Shown here: piece after piece, positions 44,852 to 53,985 of the stretch
How the letters are laid out: each line of letters begins with the position of its first letter
Numbering within the stretch: the stretch's first letter is position 1
Assembly (NCBI RefSeq): GCF_009363615.1
Contig: NZ_CP045387.1
Span: 1 to 64,000, forward strand
DNA: 64,000 nt
Reading direction: 5' to 3'
Origin: Ruegeria sp. THAF33
GTDB taxonomy: Bacteria > Pseudomonadota > Alphaproteobacteria > Rhodobacterales > Rhodobacteraceae
Position numbers and translations under genes: made by a program
Notes under the pieces: generated by a model
Told to the model about the DNA's origin: nothing
Database searches by the model: none
The model's input: the letters and a program-made list of their open reading frames with translations, nothing else

Positions 44852-44868
44852 ATATCGCCACGCGATAT
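44852..44868. promoter_or_regulatory. Operator-like inverted repeat upstream of the XRE gene
   Basis: Perfect 7-bp arms ATATCGC / GCGATAT with a 3-bp spacer (CAC), 28 bp upstream of the XRE start codon. The size and symmetry fit an HTH-dimer operator. The flanking ATATGTTAC is similar, in reverse, to the AACATATTGC repeats before virB. The rest of the 44825-45165 gap has no gene. Confidence 0.6.
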
Positions 44869-45006
44869 ATGTTACATTCGGAAGTGCAGAGAAGAAATCT
44901 TGTAGCGGCGCGAGGTCGCCGAAATGGGATGCCTGCCGATACGCAGGTCACGGGATGATCCGTCTCGCAAACATTCTGGGCCGTTCAATCGTTCTTTCGG
45001 AAAAGG

Positions 45007-45031
45007 GCGGCACCGGCATTACCGGTGCCGC
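45007..45031. terminator. Hairpin at the left edge of the catabolic island
   Basis: Perfect 10-bp stem GCGGCACCGG / CCGGTGCCGC with a 5-nt loop, 135 bp beyond the thiolase stop. No T-tract follows on either strand, so its role as terminator is only likely. Confidence 0.5.
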
Positions 45032-45165
45032 TAGTCGGTCGCTCCCGGGGAAAATTTGAAAGGCGACAACAGGGAGGCTGTAGAGGACTAATTCTACCGG
45101 AAATTTTGGGTTGGCCAAAAATCCCATAAGAGAACTTATGTTAGTTTTGTGGTTGTCGCGGCACC

Positions 45166-46365
45166 TCAGACAGCTTCGAGCGCGATTGCAATCCCCTGTC
45201 CCACGCCAATACACATGGTCGATAACGACTTTTCTCCAGGTTTGAGGTCCAGCATCGCTGAACCAGTGATGCGGGCACCTGACATGCCAAGCGGATGGCC
45301 GAGAGCAATAGCGCCGCCGTTCGGGTTCACGCGGGCGTCATCATCCGCGATCCCCAGGTGCCGTAGTGTGGCCAGACCCTGCGAAGCAAAGGCTTCGTTA
45401 AGTTCGATTACCGAGAAGTCTTCTTGTTTCAGTCCAAGTCGCGCCATCAGCTTTTCCGACGCCGGTGCCGGCCCGAAACCCATGATGCGCGGTGCGACGC
45501 CCGCGGTTGCGCCGCCCAAGACCCTTGCGATCGGTGTGAGGCCAAATTTTTTTGCGACGTCGCTGGTGGCAAGGATCAATGCTGCGGCACCATCGTTCAC
45601 GCCCGAAGAATTCCCAGCGGTTACAGTGCCGTCCGCTTTTACGAAAGTTTTCAGTTGGGCGAGCGCTTCCAAAGTCGTACCCGCGCGAGGGTGTTCATCC
45701 TGTACGACGATCTTTGGCTCCCCCTTTCGCTGAGGAATCTCTACCGGGACAATTTCACGGGCCAAACGACCGTTCGCCATGGCATCTCTCGCCTTTCGCT
45801 GCGAACGCATGGCGAAGGCATCTTGGTCGGCGCGGTTGATGCTGAAGTCTTCCGCTACGTTTTCGGCCGTTTCAGGCATGCTGTCGACGCCGTATTGACT
45901 CTTCATCTGTTTATTGACGAAGCGCCAGCCGATGGTGGTGTCTTCAGCAGAATTTTCGCGCGAGAATGCAGTTGTAGCTTTTGGCATCACAAACGGAGCA
46001 CGAGACATGCTTTCCACACCGCCAGCAACAATGAGATCGGCTTCTCCAGCTTTGATCGCGCGGGCGGCTGTGATTACGGCGTCCATACCCGATCCGCACA
46101 ACCGGTTCATCGTCGTGCCAGGGACACAATCCGGAAATCCCGCGAGTAGCAGCGACATGCGTGCGACGTTGCGGTTGTCCTCGCCCGCCTGGTTGGCGCA
46201 GCCGAAAATCACTTCGTCAATGGCCGCTAGATCTAGCTTCGGGTTTCGGCTGGCCAGGGCCCTGAGTGGGATTGCACCAAGATCGTCGGCTCGCACAGAA
46301 GAAAGCGCGCCGCCATAGCGACCAATTGGTGTGCGGATGTAATCGCAGATGTAGACGTTTGTCAT
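45166..46365 (-). CDS. Thiolase, probable 3-oxoadipyl-CoA thiolase
   Basis: A 399-residue thiolase. The nucleophile Cys90 is in NRLCGSGMDAV, the catalytic His in GGAIALGHPLGMSGARI, and the second Cys in STMCIGVGQG near the C-terminus. The opening YICDYIRTPIGRYGGALSSVRADDLGA resembles PcaF/PaaJ 3-oxoadipyl-CoA thiolases, which release acetyl-CoA and succinyl-CoA. This would be the last step of adipate degradation here. Substrate is inferred from similarity and context. It lies 2 bp after etfA. Confidence 0.88.
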   Translation of the reverse strand: MTNVYICDYIRTPIGRYGGALSSVRADDLGAIPLRALASRNPKLDLAAIDEVIFGCANQAGEDNRNVARMSLLLAGFPDCVPGTTMNRLCGSGMDAVITAARAIKAGEADLIVAGGVESMSRAPFVMPKATTAFSRENSAEDTTIGWRFVNKQMKSQYGVDSMPETAENVAEDFSINRADQDAFAMRSQRKARDAMANGRLAREIVPVEIPQRKGEPKIVVQDEHPRAGTTLEALAQLKTFVKADGTVTAGNSSGVNDGAAALILATSDVAKKFGLTPIARVLGGATAGVAPRIMGFGPAPASEKLMARLGLKQEDFSVIELNEAFASQGLATLRHLGIADDDARVNPNGGAIALGHPLGMSGARITGSAMLDLKPGEKSLSTMCIGVGQGIAIALEAV

Positions 46366-46367
46366 TC

Positions 46368-47288
46368 TTAGAGTGCCTTTGTCATATCCGGGACGGCGTC
46401 GAGCAGGTCTGCGACCAGGCCGTAGTCGGCGACCTGGAAGATCTGGGCCTCTTCATCCTTGTTGATGGCGACGATGACCTTGCTGTCCTTCATGCCTGCA
46501 AGGTGTTGAATTGCCCCGGAAATCCCGACCGCGATGTACAGCTCGGGCGCCACGACCTTGCCGGTCTGGCCGACCTGCCAGTCGTTCGGTGCGAACCCGC
46601 TATCCACCGCCGCGCGCGAGGCGCCGACCGCCGCGCCCAGCTTGTCGGCCAGGCCCTCGATGATCGCGAAGTTCTCCTCGGAACCGACGCCGCGACCGCC
46701 CGAGACCACGATCTTGGCCGAGGTCAGTTCCGGACGATCCGACGCCGCGACCTTGTCCTCGACCCAGGCGCTCAGGCCCGCGTTGCCGGCCGCTGCGATG
46801 GCCTCGACGGCGGCCGAACCACCCTGGCCAGCCGCGTCGAAGGCGGTGGTGCGGACGGTCAGTACCTTCTTGGAATCGTTGGACTTTACCGTCTGAATCG
46901 CGTTGCCCGCGTAGATCGGGCGTTCGAACGTGGACCCGTCCACGATGGCGGTGACGTCCGACAAAACCATCACGTCCAGCAGCGCCGCGACGCGCGGCAG
47001 GATGTTTTTCGCGCTCGCCGTGGACGGAGCAACGATATGTTCATAATTGCCTGCCAGGCTGACCACCAGATCGGCGACCGGCTCGGCCAGGCCGTTGGCA
47101 TAGGCGGCGTCATCCGCCACCAGAACCTTTGCCACGCCGTCGATCTTCGACGCGGCCTCGCCTGCGGCAGCGGGGCCCGCAACCAGAACGGTCACATCGC
47201 CCAGCGATTTGGCAGCGGTCACCGCCTTGGCGGTGGCGTCCAGCGCCAGTGCACCACCGGCGATTTCTGCAAGGAGAAGAACAGCCAT
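46368..47288 (-). CDS. etfA: Electron transfer flavoprotein alpha subunit
   Basis: A 306-residue EtfA: N-terminal domain (LLLAEIAGGALALDATAKAV opening) and a C-terminal FAD-binding domain with VVSGGRGVGSEENF and PELYIAVGISGAIQHLAGMKDSKVIVAINKDE. It takes electrons from acyl-CoA dehydrogenases. Its start overlaps the etfB stop. A dedicated plasmid copy suggests high flux through the acyl-CoA dehydrogenase step of the island. Confidence 0.95.
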   Translation of the reverse strand: MAVLLLAEIAGGALALDATAKAVTAAKSLGDVTVLVAGPAAAGEAASKIDGVAKVLVADDAAYANGLAEPVADLVVSLAGNYEHIVAPSTASAKNILPRVAALLDVMVLSDVTAIVDGSTFERPIYAGNAIQTVKSNDSKKVLTVRTTAFDAAGQGGSAAVEAIAAAGNAGLSAWVEDKVAASDRPELTSAKIVVSGGRGVGSEENFAIIEGLADKLGAAVGASRAAVDSGFAPNDWQVGQTGKVVAPELYIAVGISGAIQHLAGMKDSKVIVAINKDEEAQIFQVADYGLVADLLDAVPDMTKAL

Positions 47289-48046
47289 TACACGATCCCC
47301 TTTTCTTTCAGCTTCGACACCAGCTCGTCGACCGAGCCAACCATTTCCCCGGCCGAACGCGCGGCGGGCTCTGCCGTCTTGACGACGGTCAGGCGCGGCG
47401 TGACATCGACGCCGAAATCGGCGGCGGTCTTTTCGTCCAGCGGTTTCTTCTTGGCTTTCATGATGTTGGGCAGCGAGGCGTAGCGCGGCTCGTTCAGGCG
47501 CAGGTCGGCGGTGACGATCGCCGGCAGCTTCACCTTGATGGTCTGCAGACCGCCGTCCACTTCGCGGGTCACGACGGCATGCTCGCCCTCGATCGCAACC
47601 TCAGAGGCATAGGTCGCCTGACCCCAGCCCAGCAGCGCCGCCAGCATCTGGCCGGTCGCGTTCATGTCGTTGTCGATCGCCTGTTTGCCCGCGATCACCA
47701 GGCCCGGCGCCTCGGCGTCGATCACGGCCTTTAGGATCTTGGCCACCGCCAGCGGCTCGATATCTTGGTGCACGTCGTCGGCGGCCACGACGAGGATCGC
47801 CCGGTCCGCGCCCATCGCCAGCGCCGTGCGCAGCGTTTCCTGCGCCTGTTTCACGCCGATCGACACGACGACAAGCTCGTCCGCCTTGCCCGCTTCCTTC
47901 AGACGGATCGCCTCTTCAACCGCAATCTCGTCGAACGGGTTCATCGACATCTTCACATTCGCGAGACCAACTCCGCTACCGTCCGCCTTAACGCGAACCT
48001 TCACGTTGTAATCAATTAGGTGTTTTATAGGTGCAATTATTTTCAT
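47288..48046 (-). CDS. etfB: Electron transfer flavoprotein beta subunit
   Basis: A 252-residue EtfB with the AMP-binding signature region ([18 protein letters not shown], then [10 protein letters not shown] and [22 protein letters not shown]). It heads a three-gene unit etfB-etfA-thiolase, separated from the SDR gene by a strong hairpin, and so is probably transcribed from its own promoter. Confidence 0.95.
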   Translation of the reverse strand: MKIIAPIKHLIDYNVKVRVKADGSGVGLANVKMSMNPFDEIAVEEAIRLKEAGKADELVVVSIGVKQAQETLRTALAMGADRAILVVAADDVHQDIEPLAVAKILKAVIDAEAPGLVIAGKQAIDNDMNATGQMLAALLGWGQATYASEVAIEGEHAVVTREVDGGLQTIKVKLPAIVTADLRLNEPRYASLPNIMKAKKKPLDEKTAADFGVDVTPRLTVVKTAEPAARSAGEMVGSVDELVSKLKEKGIV

Positions 48047-48078
48047 TGGCGTTTATCGTCTTGGAAATTTGCAATGGC

Positions 48079-48107
48079 AGTAACGGCCCGGGTTCCAGGC
48101 CGTTACT
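48079..48107 (-). terminator. Terminator between the SDR gene and etfB
   Basis: Perfect 10-bp stem AGTAACGGCC / GGCCGTTACT around a 9-nt loop, 15 bp past the SDR stop on the minus strand. No long T-tract follows. Confidence 0.65.
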
Positions 48108-48122
48108 TGGGATGTGTCTCTG

Positions 48123-48878
48123 TCAATTCGCAGTATAACCGCCATCTACTACAATCTCTGCTCCGTGAACGAACGATGACTCATCCGATGCGAGGAACAG
48201 GACCGCATTCGAAACCTCTTCAGGTTTGCTTGGCCGCTTGAGCAGCGTGGCCCCCAGAATTGCCTGCCGGGTCTCTTCGTCGGCGTGTAGCAGATCTTTT
48301 GTCATGGGAGTATCGATGACACCGGGATGGATCGAATTGACACGTATGCCACTTTCGGCCAGGTCGACTGCGCAGGATTTGGTCAACATCCGTACGGCGC
48401 CTTTGGATCCAATGTAGGCTCCCGCCGAAGCGGCACCAACAATCCCATAGATTGAAGAAATATTGATAATTGATGCTTTTTCGGTCTCTTTCATCAATGG
48501 AACCGCGGCTCGGATACCGAGATAAACACCGCGTACATTGACGTTGATCGTCATGTCAAATTCGTCAGGCGAGGTTTCGTGGAGCGGCTTCAGAATGAGA
48601 ATGCCAGCGTTGTTCACTAGCACATCAAGTCGACCAGCACTTGATTGCACCGTGGAGATGACATTCTTCCAATCTTCTTCAAGCGTCACGTCATGCTGAA
48701 TGAATTCCGCCTTCCCTCCGGCTCCAATGATACCTTTTACTACGCTTTCACCCGCTTCCGTATCACGGTCGGTTACAAATACATGCGCGCCTTCACGTGC
48801 CAGCGTTTCACAATGGGCTTTTCCCATGCCCATGGCGCCACCTGTTACCAGTGCGACTTTTCCGGATACCCGTCCCAT
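48123..48878 (-). CDS. SDR dehydrogenase, probable cyclohexanol dehydrogenase
   Basis: A 251-residue classical short-chain dehydrogenase: NAD-binding TGGAMGMG (about residues 11-18), NNAG, catalytic Ser in NISSIYG and YxxxK in AYIGSKGA. C-terminal HPGVIDTPM is typical. Lying next to the Baeyer-Villiger monooxygenase and hydrolase, it matches ChnA, which oxidises the cyclic alcohol to the ketone. ATG 48878 is chosen for AGGAGAG immediately upstream. Substrate is inferred. Confidence 0.82.
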   Translation of the reverse strand: MGRVSGKVALVTGGAMGMGKAHCETLAREGAHVFVTDRDTEAGESVVKGIIGAGGKAEFIQHDVTLEEDWKNVISTVQSSAGRLDVLVNNAGILILKPLHETSPDEFDMTINVNVRGVYLGIRAAVPLMKETEKASIINISSIYGIVGAASAGAYIGSKGAVRMLTKSCAVDLAESGIRVNSIHPGVIDTPMTKDLLHADEETRQAILGATLLKRPSKPEEVSNAVLFLASDESSFVHGAEIVVDGGYTAN

Positions 48879-48950
48879 AGTTCTCTCCTGAGTGTTCATG
48901 AACAAATTTAATTGTTTCCGCCGGGTTTTCTTAATGCCCGACGGAATTCT

Positions 48951-50588
48951 TTACACCTTCTCGGCAGTGCGGTCGCGGATCAGGGATGTATAACCTTCCT
49001 CCTTAACCGCACTAATGGCATTGCGATAATTGCCAATCCCGGCCATGTAGAACATCACCGCATTCTTCTTTCCGGGGATATTTGCGCCGAAGATCCAGCT
49101 TTCAGCTTTGGGGAAGAGTGTCATGTCGGCGATTTCACGGCAGGTGCCAACCCAAGCGTCGCGCGCCTCCACGGTTGGCTCCACACTTTGAACCCCCTCT
49201 TCTTCCATTGCGCAAATCGTGTCAGCGATCCATTCAACTTGCGTCTCAATGCTGGGGGGCAGGTTAGTGAAGGGGCCATTAGGGCCAAGGATCATGAAGA
49301 AGTTAGGGAAGTCTACCTCCATCATGCCGAGGTAACCGAGTGGGCCTTCCTTCCAAGTGTCGCGCATGGTCACGCCTCCGCGTCCGCGGAGGTCCATTTT
49401 GACGTAATTGCCGTCGACCGCATCGAAACCAGTGGCAAAGATTACGATGTCAAGCTCATGCTCCTCGCCGCTTTCGAGACGAATGCCGTTCGGAGTGAAC
49501 TCTGCGATCGGATCGGCCTTCACGTCGGCGAGGGTCACGTTGTCTCGGTTGTAGACCTCGTAATAGTTGTTTCCGCAAAGCGGGCGCTTGGCGTAAAGGT
49601 CCTTCGGCGTCAGTTTCTCTGCGACCTTGGGGTCCTTCACGATTTGCTTGATCTTGCCCTTGATGAAGTCAGCGGCCGCATCATTGGCCACTTGGCTGGT
49701 CGCAATATCGCAAAAGGTGCCAAACATGAAATAGAAACCACCGCCGCGCTGCCAGGCGGCTTCGAAGACCCGCTCCCGTTCCTCGGGCGAGGCGGTTTCG
49801 GCGGGTTCGGCGCTTTCTTCGAAGCCGAAGGCCACAACAGAATTCTTCACTTGATTCCAGATATTATCGTAGTTCGCCTTTTGCTCGGCGATGGTAGCAT
49901 CGTCTTGCGGGGTGTTCCCAATCGGCACGACATATTGTGCAGAGCGCTGAAAAACAGTCAGGTGTTTTGCAATTGGTGCCGTTGCAGTGATAACCTGAAC
50001 ACCCGTCGAGCCGGTGCCGATAATGCCCACGCGTTTGTTGCTCAAGTCCACTCCCTCGGGCCAGGCACCTGTGTGTAAGATACGGCCTTTGAAATCATCG
50101 ATGCCCTTGAATTTTGGAACATTCGTTGCGGACAAGAGACCGAGGCCAGTGACAAGGTATTTTGCGGTAACTGTCTCACCACTATCAGTGATCACGTTCC
50201 AGAGACCGGTTTTTTCATTATAGTGCGCGCCATCCACTTTGGTGTCGAACTTGTAGCTGCGTCGAAGATCGAGATGATCCGCTACCTCGTTCATGTATTC
50301 GAGGATCTCGGGCTGGGTCAGATACCGGGTTTTCCAGCGGCCTTTTCGAAGCAACTCTTTGTCAAAAGAATAGCGATAGACATAGCTTTCCGTGTCTGAC
50401 AGCGCACCGGGATATCGGTTCCACCACCAGGTGCCGCCAACGTCACTGGCGCTGTCATAGCCCCGGACGTTCAGTCCCTGCTCGTTGCGAAGTTTGTGGA
50501 CAGCGTAAAGCCCGCCGAAGCCCGCGCCAATGACGACTGCGTCAAAATCCGCTCCGACCGTTTTAGTATTCTCAGTCTGAATGTTCAT
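48951..50588 (-). CDS. chnB: Baeyer-Villiger monooxygenase, cyclohexanone monooxygenase type
   Basis: A 545-residue class I BVMO (FAD, NADPH) converting a cyclic ketone to the lactone. FAD-binding GAGFGG is at 21-26 and NADP-binding GTGSTG at 191-196. Between them lies the family fingerprint FKGRILHTGAWP (166-177; FxGxxxHxxxWP). Length and many segments (WNRYPGALSDTES, NRDNV, GPNGPFTNLPPSIE, SWIFGANIPGKKN) match Acinetobacter cyclohexanone monooxygenase as I know it. ATG 50588 has GGGAGGAG upstream. It could also accept cyclopentanone. Confidence 0.9.
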   Translation of the reverse strand: MNIQTENTKTVGADFDAVVIGAGFGGLYAVHKLRNEQGLNVRGYDSASDVGGTWWWNRYPGALSDTESYVYRYSFDKELLRKGRWKTRYLTQPEILEYMNEVADHLDLRRSYKFDTKVDGAHYNEKTGLWNVITDSGETVTAKYLVTGLGLLSATNVPKFKGIDDFKGRILHTGAWPEGVDLSNKRVGIIGTGSTGVQVITATAPIAKHLTVFQRSAQYVVPIGNTPQDDATIAEQKANYDNIWNQVKNSVVAFGFEESAEPAETASPEERERVFEAAWQRGGGFYFMFGTFCDIATSQVANDAAADFIKGKIKQIVKDPKVAEKLTPKDLYAKRPLCGNNYYEVYNRDNVTLADVKADPIAEFTPNGIRLESGEEHELDIVIFATGFDAVDGNYVKMDLRGRGGVTMRDTWKEGPLGYLGMMEVDFPNFFMILGPNGPFTNLPPSIETQVEWIADTICAMEEEGVQSVEPTVEARDAWVGTCREIADMTLFPKAESWIFGANIPGKKNAVMFYMAGIGNYRNAISAVKEEGYTSLIRDRTAEKV

Positions 50589-50703
50589 ATCACTCCTCCC
50601 AGAGTAAGACCGCTCCGCCCCGCAGATTGCGGGTGAGATGCTAGATGAATGTTTCGTAGGGGTTTGTCTCGCACCGCACCGCAATGCAGTGCGAGTACAG
50701 GTC

Positions 50704-51606
50704 TCAGAGGGCCCGATACCATGCGGCGATGCGACCAAGTTCCTCGTTTGCCTCGGGCGCGCGTCCCGAAAGCGCGGGAAAGACATGCTGCATGCCTTCG
50801 ACGATAGACAGGGTCACGTTTACGCCCTGTGCCTTGGCCTTTTCGTGCAACCGTTCGGCATCGCTCTTAAGCGTCTCGGCCCCTCCGGCATTGATATAGA
50901 GCGGCGGGTAACCGGTGAAATCGTTCTCCAGCGGGTTGGCCAACGGATTAAGCGGATCCGTGCCTTCACCGAGGAACATCCCCGCCATCGCTTCGAGGAT
51001 CGGTTTGCCGACTAGCGCATCGGTTTCCGCGTTGGTTTCCAGTGTTTCCCCGCGCATCGCCATGTCGAGCCAGGGCGAATAGGCGATGACCGCTCCGGGC
51101 AGTGGCAACCCAAGTTCGCGTAACTTCAGCACGCTGGCGATGGCAAGATTGCCGCCAGCACTGTCGCCAGCCGTCAGAATATTTCTTGCCTTGAAACCCT
51201 TATCCAGCAGCGCTTTGTATGCGGCTACTGCATCTTCGATCTGCGCCGGAAATGGGTGCTCGGGTGCGCGCCGATAGTGCAGGATCACCGACGTAACCCC
51301 AAGCACCTTAGCGAGGTGCCCTGCCATTTTTCGATGACTATCGGCTGAGCCGACGGCAAAGCCGCCACCATGAGTGTAAACAATTACACGCGAGGTATCT
51401 GCCCCGGCTGGTAGGGCCCAGATAGCCTCAACTCCTCCGACATGATCGCTTTTGTAGCTAACGTTTTCCGGCTCTAGTGCGGGCTGCCCCCATTCATCGA
51501 ACATGCTGCGCAGGTTCGCGATCGTCAGGTCTGGGTTCTCGACCATCTGATCGGTCCAATTCTGATAAAGCGCCCGCAGCGTATCCGCTTCTCTACTGAT
51601 TTCCAT
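50704..51606 (-). CDS. Alpha/beta hydrolase, probable caprolactone hydrolase
   Basis: A 300-residue hormone-sensitive-lipase-type hydrolase: oxyanion motif HGGGFAVGS, nucleophile elbow GDSAGGNLA, and the catalytic His in EGMQHVFP. Next to the BVMO it would open the lactone to the omega-hydroxy acid (ChnC role). ATG 51606 has GGGAGGA about 7 nt upstream. It heads the hydrolase-BVMO-SDR set. The promoter must lie in 51607-51893, where GACGTC occurs twice (51648 and 51666). Confidence 0.82.
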   Translation of the reverse strand: MEISREADTLRALYQNWTDQMVENPDLTIANLRSMFDEWGQPALEPENVSYKSDHVGGVEAIWALPAGADTSRVIVYTHGGGFAVGSADSHRKMAGHLAKVLGVTSVILHYRRAPEHPFPAQIEDAVAAYKALLDKGFKARNILTAGDSAGGNLAIASVLKLRELGLPLPGAVIAYSPWLDMAMRGETLETNAETDALVGKPILEAMAGMFLGEGTDPLNPLANPLENDFTGYPPLYINAGGAETLKSDAERLHEKAKAQGVNVTLSIVEGMQHVFPALSGRAPEANEELGRIAAWYRAL

Positions 51607-51893
51607 GTTTATCCTCCCAAGCATAACATTTGGCAAAGCCACCAACTGACGTCGCCAATCTCGAAGACGTCAAACGGTCAACGGCATACGCCAATTATCT
51701 CAGAGTAAGGGCGAAAAATGCGCCATGTATTGAACAATCCTGCTTTGGAAATAGTATGATCGTGCTCAGCCTGTCGTGAGGCAGATATGCCCGTTACTAG
51801 GCTCTGTTGATGGCGTGGATACCCCCTCCCGACGGCATCGCAATGTGCCACTATGATGAGCGTTAAAAGCCATCACAGAAGGAAGGAGCATCT

Positions 51894-52921
51894 ATGTCCG
51901 AAATTAAAATTATCGGTGTCGACTTGGCAAAGCGCGTTATCCAGTTGCATGGTGCGTACAATGATGGGTCAGTCGCGTTTCGCAAAAAGCTTTCACGAGG
52001 CCAGTTTCTCGCGTTCGTGGCACAGCAACCCAAATGCATGATCGCCATGGAGGCGTGGCCACGGCGTATGGCTGGGGCCGCGAATTTGAGAAGCTGGGGT
52101 GCGACGTGCGGTTGATACCGCCGGTCTATGTGAAGCCGTTCGTCAAACGCCAGAAGAATGATGCGACCGATGCAGAGGCCATCTTGGAGGCTGCATTGCG
52201 TCCAACCATGCGCTTTTTCGCAGTGAAGACGGAAGATCAGCAGGCCCGTGCCATGCTGTTTCGCACGCGGCAGATGTTTGTCGGCCAGCGCCCCCAGATG
52301 ATCAACGCTTTACGCGGCCACCTCGCCGAACACGGATTGGTCGCGGCCCGCGGGCCTGCCCATCTCAAGCGACTCGCGGACGCAATCGCAGGTGATGACA
52401 CCGCGCTGCATGCTGAGGTTCGTGACCTCGGCCGGATGTATCTGGGGCAGATTGAGGGGCTGAATACGCGTGTTGCAGAGCTTGACGCGAAGATGCGATG
52501 TGCCGCCAAGAAAGCCGACTTGGTGCGCCGAACACAAACCATGCCGGGCGTGGTTCCTGTCACGGCGCTTGCGATCGAGACATTTGCCCGTGACCTGGCC
52601 ACCTTCCGGCGCGGGTGCGATTTTGCCGCCTGGCTTGGGCTTGTGCCGAAGCAGCACTCGACGGGCGGCAAAGCCCGGCTCGGGAAGACCTCGAAGATGC
52701 GACAGCGCGACTCCGGACACTCTTGGTCTCTGGCGCTATGGCTGTCCTCCAGGCTGTCGAGCGGTTTGACACACCGAATAATGGCTGGCTGAAACGCCTA
52801 CTAACCCGCAAGCCGCGCATGGGTCGCCGCGATTGCGCTGGCCAACAAGATGGCGCGTGGCCTCTGGGCCATCATAATGAAACAAGAGGATTACCGGAAT
52901 CCGGTGGCGGCGATGGCATAG
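51894..52921 (+). pseudogene. IS110-family transposase, broken by frameshifts
   Basis: Remnant of an IS110/IS1111 transposase. The N-terminal DEDD domain starts MSEIKIIGVDLAKRVIQLHG and shifts frame near 52050 (the AMEA... region). It then continues as GREFEKLGCDVRLIPPVYVKPFVKRQKNDATDAEA. The C-terminal MPGVVPVTALAIETF ... LGLVPKQHSTGGK part shifts again near 52700 (LRTLLVSGAMAVLQAVERF) and once more near 52820, ending as ANKMARGLWAI to the stop at 52919. At least three indels make it inactive. The element ends were not determined. Confidence 0.88.
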
Positions 52922-53245
52922 CGAAGACGGCATGCCACGACGTCCCGGTAAGTTGGGAGTGTGAGGAGGTCACTGAAAAGTAAGGGCAAAGGATCGATCA
53001 GATCCGGGTCAGAGAAAGCAGCATTTGTGCAGGAGCCACCGAGCTCGGTTTGTTGATATGCCTCTGGTCCGCGCATCGCCATACCGGCCCGCGGTTACAT
53101 CAGCGCCGCACACAGAGGCCTGATACATGACCGCACCCGATCACACGCTCGCGCCGTTCAAAAAATCACTTGCACCAATGGGGGCATGCATGCACAAATC
53201 CCGTGTCGGACTCATCTTATGAATCCAGCGTGGTAGCTGAGGTGC
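52922..53245. other. Spacer between two decayed insertion sequences
   Basis: No gene supported. It probably contains the right end of the IS110-type element and the left end of the IS5-type element; I could not define terminal repeats. Confidence 0.4.
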
Positions 53246-53985
53246 ATGAGCAGACCGACAACCCCGACATACAAGACCATGAACTGGCCCGCTTATAACG
53301 AAGCGCTCAAGCGCCGTGGCTCGCTGACGATCTGGTTTGACCCCGAGATGAGCTGGGAGGCCGTGCCGACAGGCAGAAGAGTTACAGCGACGCCGCGACC
53401 CAGACCTGTCTTTCGATGAAGGTCCTGTTCGGCATGGCCTTGCGACAGGCGACCGGGTTCGTCGAGAGCCTGTTGCGGCTGATCGGTCTCGACTGGACGG
53501 TGCTCGACTTCAGCACCCTGTCCCGGCGCCAGAAGACCCTGGCCGTGAACATCCCGTATCGCGGCTCCAAAGGGCCGTTGCACTTGTTGGTGGACAGCAC
53601 GGGGATCAAGCTTGAAGGTGAGTGGCATGCCCGCAAGCATGGCGGCCCCAAGCGACGGGTCTGGCGCAAGATCCACCTCGGGATCGACGAGCAAACGTTG
53701 GAAGTGCGCGCTGTTCAGATCACCGGGAGCCACATCGGTGACGCTCCAGTGTTACCCAACCTTCTTGAACAGATCCCGGCAGACCAGCAGTGTCACGGCT
53801 GACGGTGCGTATGACACACGAAAATGCCAGGACGCGATTGCGGACCGTGGCGTCCACGCCGTTATCCCACCAGGTAAGAACGCAAAGTCTTGGAAGACCA
53901 TCACCGCCTAAGCCGCGTCGAGACGAAGATGCACTGTGTTAAGTTGCTGGGGCAGCGCCTTATGGCGCGGGACTTTGACCGTCAG
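53246..53985 (+). pseudogene. IS5-family transposase remnant
   Basis: Pieces of one IS5-type transposase in successive frames: MSRPTTPTYKTMNWPAYNEA from 53246, MKVLFGMALRQATGFVESLL from 53416, VTADGAYDTRKCQDAIADRG from about 53790, and ETKMHCVKLLGQRLMARDFD from about 53920. Frames are lost near 53380 and 53800. A stretch is missing after 53905, and the 3' end is cut off next to the fadB-like gene. DDE residues are present in part (VDSTGIK, DGAYD). Inactive. Confidence 0.85.

Noticed and set aside
48912..50078. A 388-codon plus-strand open frame opposite the monooxygenase
   Set aside because: Antisense to an unmistakable BVMO with intact cofactor motifs.
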